Source: Epiperipatus broadwayi
Lineage: Eukaryota; Onychophora; Udeonychophora; Euonychophora; Peripatidae
Length of the DNA stretch: 64,000 nucleotides
Direction: 5' to 3'
Assembly: GCA_028023455.1 (NCBI GenBank)
Contig: JAQFVV010012574.1
Location: 291,001 to 355,000, forward strand
Positions 10,884 through 26,014 of the stretch are shown piece by piece. Each line of letters begins with the position of its first letter. Position 1 is the stretch's first letter. The notes below the pieces were generated by a model that made no database searches, was not told the origin of the DNA, and was given only the letters and a program-made list of their open reading frames with translations. The position numbers and the translations under genes are program-made.

Positions 10884-12523
10884 ATTACAGGGGTGGGAAA
10901 ATAGCAGCCCGAGGGCCACATGCGGCCCTCTAAGAGTTTTTATGCAGCCCTCCAAGACAATCAGGAAAAGCCATCTTGAACTGAGATTTCCTTCCTGTGC
11001 ACGACCGAAGATTCATCTATTATTTTCCACTAGGATGGCCACATCAATACACATGAACAGTGTAGATACTATGTGCAGGGCTTTTCCAGTTGATCTAGTT
11101 AATTTCAATTTTGTCTTTGCATTAGCAAATATATTGTAACCATATATTTTAGTATAAAATATAATAATTGATGTAACTGGTATAAAAATTTCTCTTTCTT
11201 CTTTTGGTGATTTGATTGGCTTGATTTGCACTTTGAACAGATTACTCTCTTATATTCAAAATAATTTATTAGAGAGAATGGGTAATATTTTGCCTTACTT
11301 GTTGTCTATATTATTTTAATAAATTTAAATTGCTTCTTTCCATATACTAATTCATATCAAAATGTTTAACTTTTTAAAAATTTTGACAACACATTAAATT
11401 TGGTAAAATGTTATTAAAAATAATAATAATATTTTATTTGTTTAAAATGGTCTTAAAAATTATTTCCATTGAATTAAAAAAACCATTTGTTCAACTAAAT
11501 TTAATTATTAAAAATAAATACAGTAATTACGTATGCGTTTCAAAAAAAAAAAGAAAGGAGTGTGAATTTAAAAGAAGATCATCTGATAGTGTTGCTGTAG
11601 GAGGGAGAAAGAAAAGAAAATGGTAAAAGGCAAATGGTGTAAATATGATAAGCTTATTTTAAAATAGTTAACAAGTAAACGGATTACCACAAAGTTTTCT
11701 ATAAACGTAAAAATAACATAGTGGTATTTAATAATAAGATGAATTGCTAAATTTAAAAGTCTGTTCAAGTCGGCTAACCAGGTGGATCAAATCGCCAGTA
11801 ATAATTTTCCAATATTACATTTGAAATATGTCGGAGCTTTCCAGTTTAAAAGCAGAATTGATTGCAAGATTTTGGTATGTTTTAAAATATTTATTATTCT
11901 ACAATTTGGAAAAATTAAATAAGTATTTTAATTACAGAAGTTTTATAAATATGAAAATTTGCTTTTTAAAAAAGAAGAAGTTTAAATTAAAGTAAAATGT
12001 TAAAGTTATTAACATAGTTTAATATTTCCGTTTATAATTCTAATAAAAAATATAGTATTGATTGATATTTAACTTTACAATGCCAGTAATATATTTGCTA
12101 GTTAATTTGTTTACCATTTGGATAATAAAAACAGTCTTCAAATAATTAATCAAAGCTATTTTCTAATTTTATCGTCGGTTTGGAATGATTAAATTAATTG
12201 CTATAATTAGTATTCCTAGATTTAAGCGTGGATAAATAAATATTAGCATGGATGTGATAAACTTGGAACAGTTTTAATAGAGAAATGTAGAAATTAATAA
12301 CTTATGAAAAAACATTTTCATTTAAACTCTGCGTGTCATATCATTGGAATTGTTTCATGTTTATGGAGCCACGTAAAATCGTTAATCTAATAGTGCTTAT
12401 AATAACTAATACAAATGGATAAAATTACATGTATGGAATTCAACTATAATTGTAGCTATTACTTCGTATATTTATTGTTCGACACATCGTACATGGATTT
12501 CACGGATCATATTTGTAGTTATA

Positions 12524-12647
12524 AAATGCTATACAATTTAATTTGTGATACACACACCTGCTAGAATTCATGTATTGAACTATAAAATGCTATACATTTA
12601 ATTTATATCACACACACACCTGTTAGATTTTATGTATTTGATGAATA
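12524..12647. repeat. Two-copy ~61-bp tandem duplication inside hAT
   Basis: The stretch starting TATAAAATGCTATACA is repeated with a 61-62 bp period, each copy holding ACACACACCTG. A fainter third copy may follow. Confidence 0.7.
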
Positions 12648-13068
12648 ATGCATTACTTTAATTTTATCGTTATATGAACTTGCATGTGAAGTTCATAAGT
12701 TATATTTTATTAAGTTTAAATTAATAGGGGTTGAATAAAATACTTATTCAAGAGAATAGCGCTTGTGAAAAAGCTTGAAAAGTACTAAATGAATTTATGA
12801 GATGTATCAATTTTTCATGAGGTATTTTGTGAGTCTTTCCAGATTTCTATTCCTATACTAATATTACTTATATTATATTACATATGTTTTATTTTAAGCA
12901 AGATAAGTTAGTACATTAGTTGTCCTGATTAGTGTAACATTTTATTATGCAAGAACCCACATTTGCTAAAATGTTAGTGTTTTCTGAATGGTCAGAATAA
13001 CTGAGGAGGATGATTTTGCACTTTAATGTGAAGTAAATAGTAATGTTGTTTTATAATGTTAAAAGGCA

Positions 13069-13175
13069 TTAATCTGTGCCGGTGGTTAATCCGCAGATTA
13101 CTTAATTGCCATTTTTGTATTTTACACTCATTCCTGCACTGGTGGTTAATCCGCGGAATTGTGTAATTATACTTA
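13069..13175. repeat. Imperfect direct repeat inside hAT
   Basis: GGTGGTTAATCCGCAG near 13081 and GGTGGTTAATCCGCGG near 13140 recur about 60 bp apart, both followed by TTRYTTAATT-like sequence. They could be old subterminal motifs or a local duplication. Confidence 0.55.
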
Positions 13176-14672
13176 TTACTTTATGATGGTGTATAAATCC
13201 ACAAAGCGTTTAGTGTTATTTAATTCCTATGTGTAGATGAATGCATCCACAGGAATATGGTTTTACTTCATAGATATAAGTTGGGCAAAGTATTTTAGTT
13301 ATTCTGCTAAATCATCTTCTTCCATTTGTAAGTATAATTTATAAGTTAGATCATTAAATTGTAGCAGGACATTCTATTCAAGTTACCTCATAATAATTAA
13401 CTGTTGGTTGATTATTATCTACCTGAATGTAAGTTTAAATTTTCACTTTATTTAATGATTGCATTATAGCTAAATCCTACAGATATAATATTATTTATTA
13501 TATTATTATAAGTTTACGGTATAGATTTATTGAATCTGGAAATGACATTAGATGTTTCATGAGTTGATGTTGAATTTAGTATAATTTCCTCAATACATTC
13601 ATTATATCAAATTGAAATATAAGGTATGATTAGGTTTTTAAAAACTGTACCTATGATATGTTATTGAAGAAAGTTGATGGAATTATAATTTATTTATTTT
13701 ATTTGTTTATTTATGTCTTTAATTATAACATTAGAATTAATTACTTATTATTCATAAATTTGTAAATAAACGTTGATTTATAATTAAACTTACTGTGCCG
13801 TTGCTATTTGTCATTCGTAAAATCAGAAATCATAAACCTTGGATAGAGCATACATTGAAGTACATACTATCGTCAACATGATATAAGAGTTTAGTGATAT
13901 TTTGAGAAAACATTTGGATGCTTTTCGTCTTTGGTAGTTTATGATGTGTAAGGTACAATAAAATCCCATTTACCTTTTCCATCATTTTAGCTTTGCGTAG
14001 TTGATTCTAGTATACAATATAAATTGATTATTAAACCTGTAAACAGATTTACCAGATAATGACATGATTGAATATATTTACTTAACGTTTTAAATTGTCA
14101 TTTGTCAGTATAATAAGAGTCTCAGTGATATAGTAAACTATAAAAAAAGAACCCAAGTATTTATGTTTATTTATTGCAAAGCTTTACCTGGACTAGCATT
14201 TGTATTAAAAATCATATAGATGGTTTAAAATTTCATAATCTTATGTAGTTCCACAAATTATGCCATCTTGTACATGGTCGGCCATCGGGTCTCATACAAT
14301 GAAAGTCGCAAATTAAGGTTTGAAAGATAATAACATTACATACTTATAATTTGTTTAATGTATTTTATCATACTACTATGATAGGTCTTCGCGGTACACC
14401 CTGGCTGCGATCAAATTAAATCATAAAAAGTTTATGTTATATCATTAGTTTGGTCTGTGGTAAGTTGCTCCAGATTTTGGTTGTGGTCTTTGGTGCATAA
14501 TATAGATGGCATGATATGCTTTTGGTTACAGCTCTTAATAGCTGACAATGTGCAGCGGGAATTGATCGGTGATCGAGGTTACAATTCTTAGCGCACTTAT
14601 GTTTTGGTGATATTATGTAGTTGGGATAACAATCGAACGGTTACAATATACATTTCCAACTTTAGTGAAACC

Positions 14673-14790
14673 ATGAACCCTCCAAAAAATCGGTGATGAA
14701 TGTCATGTATTTAATGAAGAATGGTCAAATAAATATTTCTTTGGTAATACAGGGAATAAAATAGTGTGTTTATTGCATCATGAAAAAAAG
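14673..14790 (+). pseudogene. hAT transposase N-terminal fragment
   Basis: From the ATG at 14673, with one frameshift in the first ten codons, the sequence reads KIGDECHVFNEEWSNKYFF, then NKIVCLLHHEK. This is the first part of the BED-like N-terminal zinc-finger region seen in ZBED/GTF2IRD2-type hAT transposases (pattern F-x2-W-x3-YFF-x(8-12)-CLxC). The usual second cysteine is replaced by H, and the frame then runs straight into the GGCCC-rich right end, so everything from the second half of the finger through the catalytic and dimerisation domains is deleted. Confidence 0.75.
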
Positions 14791-14897
14791 GTGTGGCCCT
14801 CCGCTAACCTTCGCTTTTACAAAGTGGCCCCCGATGCGGCTCTCCACCAATCTCTGTGGCCCTCGAGCCAAAACAATTGCCCACCCCTGCTCTATTA

Positions 14898-16440
14898 TTA
14901 AAAATGTTACATCTTCTATTTAGTCCATTAAAACATATTAACATATTTGTTACAACATCAAACATAGGTTTCAAAATGTATAAATGTATATTAGTACGCT
15001 TCATGCAGATTGATATAATTAGTTAAAAGCATACATACTTAATCATCATCAGTGCTGGCCTTCTCTTTAACTATTTATTTTAGCATTTCAATATTAGGAA
15101 TACATCATAGACTTCAGTAAGTTCCTTGTAACATCAATATATATATACTTTTCCCAGCGGTTAATATTATATAACAGTTAGATTAATACCACAACACTGG
15201 TTTATTGAGTAAATAAAATACACTCAAGCCAAAGCACAAAATAAAGTTTTTTAAAAAGGTAATAACACATTGTCTTTACCTAAATTCATTTGCACTTTGG
15301 AATGAAAGCACAAAGATTTTTAAACTGATCAAATTACTTCTTTAATTAAAACTATATTTCAACTTGCCTTATTGAATGAGACTATTTTATTTACTCAATA
15401 AACCAGTGTTGGAGTGATATTTTTGTTATTATATATAAGTGTGTGTGTGCGTGTGTGGAAAATAAAATTTAAATAATTAATTTAATGTAGAATTTAATTT
15501 CTTAGTTAAAAATAAAAAATATAAATAATCATAAAAAAATAGCAATAACAATTATATATGTATGTAGGATATATTATAATTAATTTAATAAAACAGTTAA
15601 TTAAATTAGAGATAAAATATTAGTAGAATTCTATTAATGAAAAGACAAAAATTGATAACATGTCAAATGTCATAAAACCATTCCATTAAATCTCCAGAAA
15701 TACTATTTAATGAAGTCTCTTATTCTAAAATCAAGATTTTTATTTTTAATCTTAAACCCTGAGGGCTGGGGTGGCCCGTTTGATATTTATACTTTTAATT
15801 ATCTATGGGTGGAGATAGTGTTCTATGAAGTAAATATACACATATAAATTACTTGTTTGCAATAGAATTTATAATATTTAAAAATATATATATAAATGAT
15901 TTGAAAGTAAGAGAAATAAGCGATAATGTGACAGTTGAAAAGATATGTTTTCACTATCACTCTTAGATTGAAAGATTAAATATCATCTCTGAGCATAGTT
16001 TCTTAAGGATAATAGAAAAATAAGTTACAGAGTATCTCATAGTGTCACTACAAATCTCTCACTTCAAGTGTGAATACAAATCATCAGAGATCAGACAATG
16101 GTTTGTAAATAAATATAGGCAAATGCATAAAACGATACATATAAATAAAATAAAATGCAACAGAAATTAATCTTATAAAATGTACTATATCAATACAAAT
16201 TATTAAGATCTAATAACTTATAGTATATCTGTCATTTTCAAGAGCATGTGCACTTTATTTAATGTAAACAATTTCTAGCTTATATAAGATGCAAAAAAAA
16301 AAATGAAAATATGATTATCAAGTCAATACAACCTCCGTTCTTGCATGTTATATGCTTTTATGAATATTTTCAAAATGCTTATTTTCATTTGTTATAAAAT
16401 ATTAAAGAGTCATGAAACAAAACACTTGAAGACTAGATTG
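14898..16440. other. AT-rich DNA with a short palindrome
   Basis: The only structure I see is an inverted repeat of about 37 bp (15185-15222 against 15385-15422, containing TGGTTTATTGAGTAAATAAA) with a 160-bp spacer. A lone G+C-rich patch with GAGGGCTGGGGTGGCCCG follows a TTAA near 15755; it could be one end of a decayed DNA transposon, but I cannot find the other end. Confidence 0.5.
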
Positions 16441-16463
16441 TAACTGTTGAGGTTAGGAGATAT

Positions 16464-16506
16464 ACAGTTCTGAAGAAGATTGTTGGGGCAATCAAAACTG
16501 TAAACT
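16464..16506 (+). ncRNA. Solitary hammerhead-like motif (G12 to A)
   Basis: CTGAAGA (16470-16476) fits the core consensus. It is followed by a stem II (AGATTG against CAATC around a TTGGGG-type loop) and then AAAACTGT, where an active ribozyme would have GAAAC. Flanking ACAGTT and AACTGT can pair. The layout matches the motif at 33805-33870, so both probably derive from one PLE-type or retrozyme-type family. It should be inactive. Confidence 0.5.
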
Positions 16507-17429
16507 GTAAGAAAGAGTGGTAAATAAAGCATTGTGTAACAGTAATAAAGTGCTTGGACAATTTAGTATGATATGGTAAATAGAAGACTGCTGCTATTAA
16601 CTAAAATATCTGTGAAAGAACTACTTTTTTTTCTTCTGGTTATTTCACTTGAGATTAAAAACAAAATCAATGCTTTGTTCTTCATATATGTAAACTACTC
16701 ACTTTTTAAAATAAAAATTATCACCATAATGTTAGCAATCAAATTAACATTGAATTCTTAGAATTAATTGGATTGATTCTAACCTATGGTGCTATAGGCT
16801 ATTTAGTTCAATGGTGAATTTCAAAAGTGACACCTTCCAAAATTGACTACAACTAAAAACAAAAAATTCATATTAATAATGGGCTAAAACTATGATAGGT
16901 TATTATATGACTTTATGATTCAGTGCCACATGACCTCATGAGCATTGACCATGTAGAAAATAAACTGACCTGTTATTATTTTTAGCCAGGAATCTATAGT
17001 ATCAATGGAAAATGAGCTCAAAAAACAAATTACTGTTACAATAGTAATCATGCTAGTCTTGTTTATTAAAGATGTAGCAATAAAAATATAAATAAAAATT
17101 GCTAAGTTTGTATTTACTAAAAATTCCTTAAGCACTATTCATATAGATGAGTCCTTAGCCCTATAAAAAATGTGGATGCTCTCCTAGATCTGATATGATA
17201 GTCTTCACATGATTTTCATGAATTCCAATTCTTTAATAGTTGATATTTTAGTTTTAGATATAGTTCCCAGATGTCAGTAGTTATATGCAGTCAGAAGAGA
17301 ACAGAAATAGCTCTAATTAGCTGAAAATGTACCATTATTCCAGAAATAAGCTGATTTTAACAGATATTTTATTTTATGATGATGGTGTTAAAAAATAGGT
17401 ATATATATATATATATTTATATGTCAAAT
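16507..17429. other. Anonymous AT-rich DNA
   Basis: I see nothing beyond short open frames without recognisable domains. Confidence 0.5.
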
Positions 17430-17500
17430 GCATTGACCAGGAAGCAAACCCAGGCCAACTTCCTGAAAGGCAGCTACGCTAACCACTAGGCCACCAATGC
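17430..17500 (-). tRNA. tRNA-like sequence (Glu-TTC-like), likely pseudogene or SINE head
   Basis: On the minus strand GCATTGG and TCAATGC form a 7-bp acceptor stem with one G-U pair. An A box (GGCCTAGTGGTTAGCG) and a B-box-like GGGTTTGCTTCC are present, and the anticodon loop CTTTCAG would give anticodon TTC. The anticodon and T stems each carry a mismatch, and the invariant TTCGA of the T loop reads TTTGC. It is flanked on both sides by (AT)n. I favour a tRNA pseudogene or tRNA-derived SINE over a working tRNA. Confidence 0.6.
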
Positions 17501-17937
17501 TTGACAGATATATATATTTTTATTTAAATATTTTAATTAAAAAAGTAAATATTTTTTAATAATGATGTGTTTATATATATATTTAAAAAATATATTTGAG
17601 TTTTAGAAGTACACTACCACGGTTGAAAATTTATGTTGTGACAGAGATGAAATGCTTTGTATCATAATATTATTACTGTTTTTTATTTGTAAAGTTATTT
17701 TTTTTACTTTAATACTACAATGTTTGTTTATATGTTTTTAATAATTTCTTTTTAAATAATGATAAGATAAACAATAAGTTTTTAAAATTAATCCTTTAAC
17801 TAATAGATGTTTGTTTTGTCTGGTGTATTTTATTTTAGTATTAAATTTCTATTCTATATTATAAATCAATAAATTGTACTTGATTCATTAGAAATATGTT
17901 TACAAATGAAAAATAAAAAAATTAGATATATAAAAAA
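17501..17937. other. Anonymous AT-rich DNA
   Basis: Only (AT)n and poly-T runs are visible. Confidence 0.5.
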
Positions 17938-18252
17938 GATTATGTAAATAGCCGACTAAAAAGTACAAAATAGCAAATAATCCCTTCTCAGTTAATGTGC
18001 CATTCTTGGAAAATAGGAATCTTAAGAATCTCAATGTGTTATAAAACAATTGAAAACTGCATAAATATTGTCATTTCAAAAAAGCATTTGAGGCTCAAAT
18101 AAATCATAAAAATAAAAAGGCCTCAAATGCTTTTATGACACATCAATATTCCTGCAATTTCCAATTGTTTTATAACAAATCGAGATTCTTGATATTTTCT
18201 AAGAATGACAAATTAACTGAGAGGGGATTACTTTTAGTTGGGTATTTACATA
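17938..18252. repeat. Foldback MITE 3
   Basis: Arms of about 140 bp (17945-18085 and 18112-18250) are reverse complements with a loop of about 25 bp. Landmarks are GCATTTGAGG against CCTCAAATGC at the centre and TTATAAAACAATTG against CAATTGTTTTATAA. The short loop makes it a strong hairpin if transcribed. Confidence 0.85.
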
Positions 18253-21682
<3,430 letters not shown>

Positions 21683-21946
21683 GTTTCAAAGAAAAGAACT
21701 TTATTGATAACCATAGAGTTACATTTGCTATAAGACACTTCGTATACATATATTTACATTGCTAGTGAGTAAACCAAGTTTAAGTTGGTATCTGTGATGT
21801 ACAAAAAAGGAACTTAACTTAGGAGGGAAAGATATTTAAACATTGTTAGGGGGGTGAAAATACATATGTATACGTTACATTTATGAGTGCTGCTTGCTGT
21901 AATCATAGTTCTCATATCAGACATACATAAATATACTTTCATTCAA

Positions 21947-21948
<2 letters not shown>
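21683..21948 (-). mobile_element. Short 5'-truncated 3' end of a Tx1/L1-like LINE
   Basis: On the minus strand the sequence ends CAATAAAGTTCTTTTCTTTG then AAAC and (ATAAT)n. The other LINE copies in the window end almost the same way (AATAAAG, about 15 bp, GAAAY or AAAAC, then ATC/AAT repeats). The 266-bp segment between two (ATT)n tracts therefore looks like a tail-only insertion. Its upstream part has no recognisable coding sequence. Confidence 0.55.
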
Positions 21949-22010
<62 letters not shown>

Positions 22011-22027
22011 GCTATTATTATTATTGC

Positions 22028-22074
<47 letters not shown>
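21949..22074. repeat. (ATT)n tract with GCT interruptions; tail of the reverse-strand LINE
   Basis: It is an ATT tract with two GCT variant units. It directly abuts the LINE 3' end (CCAATAAAGTATATTGTTG on the minus strand). Confidence 0.95.
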
Positions 22075-25000
22075 TTCAACAATATACTTTATTGGACAAT
22101 AAGTAGGTTACATGTGGTATCACCAGAAAAGGTACACTGATAAAATAGATTTACAGATTGTACACAAGTTCATTTGTATATTTACAATCAAATGCATAGT
22201 CTTTGTTTATAGTTTTGCAATCTGAAGCTTTGTTATAGCCTTGATCTTTGCTTGATAAGGGACCAAGTTGCTGCATATATGTCTGGGGATGTGATCAATT
22301 TGTCCCTATTTTGTATCTGCATTAGCTTGTTTTGAAATATTGAAGGGTGTCATCTAGTGTTTTTCCCAATTAGAAATTTGCACCTGATGCACCACGGAGT
22401 ATACAGTAGAAATGTTGCTGCTCTGATGGTAGATATTGATTTGCCCTTGTAAGCCTCCATTAATTGTTCTATCCTGGTATTATTTTTCCTGTATATATTA
22501 CGTATTATGTCTTTTATTTGATTTAGTCCTCTACAGTGGTCCATTATGTGCTTCCATGTTTCTTCTGTTTCATGACATAATCCACAGAAAGGATCAATAG
22601 ATATGTACATCCTTCTGTGGAATAGAAAATTGGTAGTCGGTAGTGCATCCAGGTTCATTTTCAGAACAAAATCAAAAAATTTTGGTTCCAGTTTCAATTT
22701 TTTATATTCTTTTATCATTTTCTTGTTGGGTTATTCCTATTATTGGTGTGGTGTTATTTTCTCCATTGTTGTTTGTGTGTATTAGATTGTATATTTCTCA
22801 GTATTTGTATTTTTGTATGTATTGATCTGGGATTTTCTTTTCTATTTTACATTGGTATATCATTAGTTCAATATATGAACCCTTGGGTGGTGGTCTGTCT
22901 GGGCAAGTTATTTGGATTAGAGGTTTCAGTTTGGGAAATTGATTGGTTGTTGTGATTATTACATTTCTAAGTTTTTGCATGTGAAAGATGGTGATATCGT
23001 GTAGGCCCAGTCCACCTATATTTGTTGGTCTTCTAAGTTTTTTTATGGAAATGGTGATTGTTTTTCTGAACCAAATAAGTTGATTGCACATTGAGTTTAT
23101 CTTGGATTTGAATGCATTGGAAAAAGAAATTATTGGTATATAATATGCTATTTTAGTTGTGATTAACCTATTAATCAATTGTATTTTTGAATGTATTGAT
23201 AGATATGCTTTTGCTAGGGATTTTGTAATGTTTTCAATTTCTTCTTTCATCTTGTTCTGTATATAACATCTCATTCCCGTGGCTCCCATATAAAATGGGA
23301 ACCTCAGGAATGGGCTTGGCTTTCTCTTGTATATGGAATCACACTGCTTTCCTGTGTATATGGACCACGCTGATGTTTTTGTTGTATTAATTTTAAGCCC
23401 ATATTCTATTGAATAATTATCAATTATCTTTTGTGGCTTAGGTATCTGTTTTTTGGAAAGCAGGAAAACCGTGATATCATCCATGTAAGCTAGGGATGTC
23501 ACTTGTTGCATTGTTGCTGGTATGTTGATCCCCTCAAATGTTTGATTGATTTTCTCAATGAGAGAGTTAATGTAGAAGGCAAACAGCAATGCATTAAGGG
23601 GGGACCCTTGTGATAGTGATTGAGTGGGGACAAAAGATGGTGAGTTTCTTCCATTAACCGTGACATGTATTTCACGGTTCAATAAGAGATTTGCTGTTAT
23701 GTATAATAGCCTCCAAGGAATGTCTGTCTGTTTGAGCATCTGCAATAGGACTGGAATTTTAACTGAGTCAAATGCTGATGCTATATCCATTTGCACTACC
23801 ACTGGACTATATTTCTTTTTTTCTTGGATAGTTATCATTATAGCTTTAAATAGGAAGGCTGACTGTAGCGTTGATGAAGCTTTTTTTGCAAATTATGTTT
23901 TTGAGATGATGGGTAGTAGGTATGGATCTATCATGTCTTTTATTACCTTTCCTAGAATTTTTATTGATAGAGGGCCCATTGAGATGGGTCTTAATTCATC
24001 TAGGGTGGGATTACTTGTCTTTTTGTTGTTGTATGGAACTATTGCAATAGGATAGACCCCCTGCATTTGTATAACCTCTTGGGTCAGATAGTTGGCCAGA
24101 TTAGTAAGGTAATTTTCTGTAAACCATCCTAAGTGCTTTAGCACAAATAATGGTATACCAGGGGATCCAGGGTGGCATAAGTTGCTCATATTTTCCATTT
24201 TTTAATGAAGATTTCTTCTTTGAATATGGGTTGGTCTGATTGGCATATTGAGTTGGTTGGTTTGCTTGCAATTTGTTTTTAAAATATTTAAATATCGGCA
24301 GAATCATGTTATGCCCGGCAAAATTATCATTATTACATCGAATAACTAATGGCACTTTTATGTCAGGTGCATATCCCAGTGCCCATTTGATATATTTCCA
24401 TGTCCAAGTGTGTTGTTCCGTGATACAGATCTTACTTTTCTTGATTTTTAAATAATCTTTGAGAGCATCACAAGCCTTATCATAGGCATATTTTAGTTTA
24501 TATATATACTGTTGTGTATTTTGTGTTGGCATAATTGTAGTTATTCTTTTGTGGAGTTGTTCAGTATATTCTAAGATTTTTGATGGTGGTGGCTGGTTTC
24601 TAACTGGTGGTTGATGTTAAATGATAGTATGTTTATGAAAGCTTGATACTGTTGTATAGGGTCTAGATTCATTGGTTGAATTTTGTTTAACGTTATATAG
24701 GATTCCGAAAACAGAAATTCAGTTGTAGTTGCAGGCAGTAAGATTCTGATTGTTCTTGTGAGTGGAAGTGTGGATGTCTGTATATTATTCATGCTGATTG
24801 TGATCATTTGCCCAGAGTGATCAGAAAAGATTGTTGGGGTAAGTTTAATCTTGATGAAATGATGCAATACCAGTGAATAAAAACATAGACCAATTAAAGA
24901 TGCAAACCAGCCATTGTGAAATGATATTGCATCTGCTGGCAGGAAACCTTGGCCACTCATAAGTGGAACTGATATTCTGTGTATCCATTTCTTTGTAAAT

Positions 25001-25325
25001 TCTCGGTAGAATGCATTACAGTCACCAACTAGAATTGTTGGGTTTCCCATGGTTGCTAGCCTTGAATTTATGGTTGATATTATTGTCTCAATTTTTGTTT
25101 TTTGTATTGGCATGTAGATGAAGACTATATTGATTGTGATGATTTTGTGATAAAAGGTAACAATTAGTAAGTGTGAATCTATATGAATTATTTTGAAAGT
25201 TATGAATGGGCAGATATTGGTAATTACTAGGCCAGTCCCTGCCATGGGGGACATGGTATCCTTGGAGCATGCACAAAACCCCTCAGCATTTAGATATCTG
25301 CTGGGATCTACTTTTGATGCTGCAT
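22075..25325 (-). pseudogene. Tx1/L1-like LINE ORF2 (endonuclease, RT, zf-RVT), frameshifted
   Basis: Reverse-strand non-LTR retrotransposon. In order it encodes an APE-like endonuclease (25320-24571: GTGLVIT, VGDCNAF, FSDHSGQ), an RT with AFDSV (motif A, near 23780), SQGSPLNALLF (motif B) and AYMDDITVF (YMDD, near 23485), and a C-terminal zinc knuckle CGLCHETEETWKHIMDHC (zf-RVT, near 22560). The end PDIYAATWSLIKQRSRL lies in another frame at about 22270-22220. At least four frameshifts break the frame (near 24600, 24190, 23890, 22760). The endonuclease N-terminus is missing, so the copy is 5'-truncated next to (ATT)n. zf-RVT plus APE endonuclease suggests the L1/Tx1 group; the exact clade is inference. 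Confidence 0.88.
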
Positions 25326-25744
25326 ATATATTATTATTATTATTATTATTAAAAAAACATTGCGCTATATAAAAAATAAATGTCTTGTTTACATATGTTT
25401 AATTATAAAAATGACGTATCGTAAATTCTAGAAATTTCATTGGCGTCATTCATTTACATAGTAAAAAAGTAATTTAAAGTGATCAATTAATAACTTCACG
25501 CTCTTCATTTCAAACACTTCAGATTTGCCCATACTTATACGGTTGGGTCAAAAATATAGGTGGATTCATTCTATATTTTCTTAAAGACTTTATCTTTTGT
25601 TTGAAAAAGTGGGAGTATTCATTTATATAATGACATCTGCAAAGCGCATGTGTATTAGCTTATTGGCTTATTAACATTATAGATTATAAAAAACATTGCA
25701 CTATATAAAAAATAAATGTCTTGTTTTATTATTATTATTATTAT
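25326..25744 (+). repeat. Two SINE/LINE-type 3' tails with (TTA)n
   Basis: A near-identical 40-bp segment (AAAAAACATTG, then CGCTATATAAAAAATAAATG or CACTATATAAAAAATAAATG, then TCTTGTTT) occurs at 25349-25390 and 25687-25728. The second is followed by (TTA)n. CGCTATATAAA plus an ATT-repeat tail is a widespread 3' end of invertebrate SINEs and their partner LINEs. The 300 bp between them show no coding sequence. Confidence 0.55.
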
Positions 25745-26002
25745 AAAGGAGGCATTTTACATCAATGGAAACATCCATGCCATTAATAGAAAGGATACTT
25801 GCTTCGAGATCTCGAAGAAATGGGCTACGTAACACTAGCTTATTTGAATATTTGTATTTGCATATTTTATTATACATTTTATGAAGGCTATGAATATGAG
25901 GCATGGATCCTCGAAAACGTTAAGCCGATAAACTTTAATACTAATTAATACCTTCTCTAATTAACAATTATATATTTTACATATAGTGAGAAGTAAAGCT
26001 AT
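25743..26002 (+). repeat. PLE left pseudo-LTR (260 bp)
   Basis: Direct copy of 28210-28469. It starts with the last GIY-YIG codons (KEAFYINGNIHAINRKDTCFEISKKWAT in the right copy) and continues into non-coding sequence with a hammerhead-like fold. The PLE ATG follows 12 bp after its end. Confidence 0.95.
25886..25926 (+). ncRNA. Hammerhead-like fold in left PLE pseudo-LTR
   Basis: Stem I GGCT (25886-25889) pairs with AGCC (25923-25926). Stem II GAGG pairs with CCTC (25909-25912). GAA and the self-complementary AACGTT (stem III) follow, with a candidate cleavage site after A25922. PLEs are known to carry type I hammerheads with tiny stem III helices at this place. The core between stems I and II is ATGAATAT (8 nt) instead of CTGATGA, so activity is uncertain. 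Confidence 0.6.
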
Positions 26003-26014
26003 ATTTATTACATA

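Larger units (their letters stand above)
10888..14889. mobile_element. hAT element, 4.0 kb, defective, perfect 8-bp TSD
   Basis: The ends are CAGGGGTGGGAAAATAGC (left) and the complement of CCACCCCTG (right), so the TIR is CAGGGGTGGG. Subterminal sequence is rich in GGCCC motifs at both ends. The octamer CTCTATTA is identical at 10880-10887 and 14890-14897. Only a transposase N-terminus survives, near the right end. The first 3.8 kb contain no convincing coding sequence; an odd basic segment near 11540-11625 (KKKRKECEFKRR) is open but unassigned. This is an internally deleted, non-autonomous copy. Confidence 0.92.

Noticed and set aside
15755-15800. piggyBac-like end (TTAA followed by CCCTGAGGGC)
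   Set aside because: No matching second terminus with TTAA was found in the window.
16050-16095. Minus-strand CTGATGA with a nearby TTGAAGTG
   Set aside because: ATCTC/GAGAT can pair, but stem II and the A15.1-U16.1 pair do not form. I regard it as chance.
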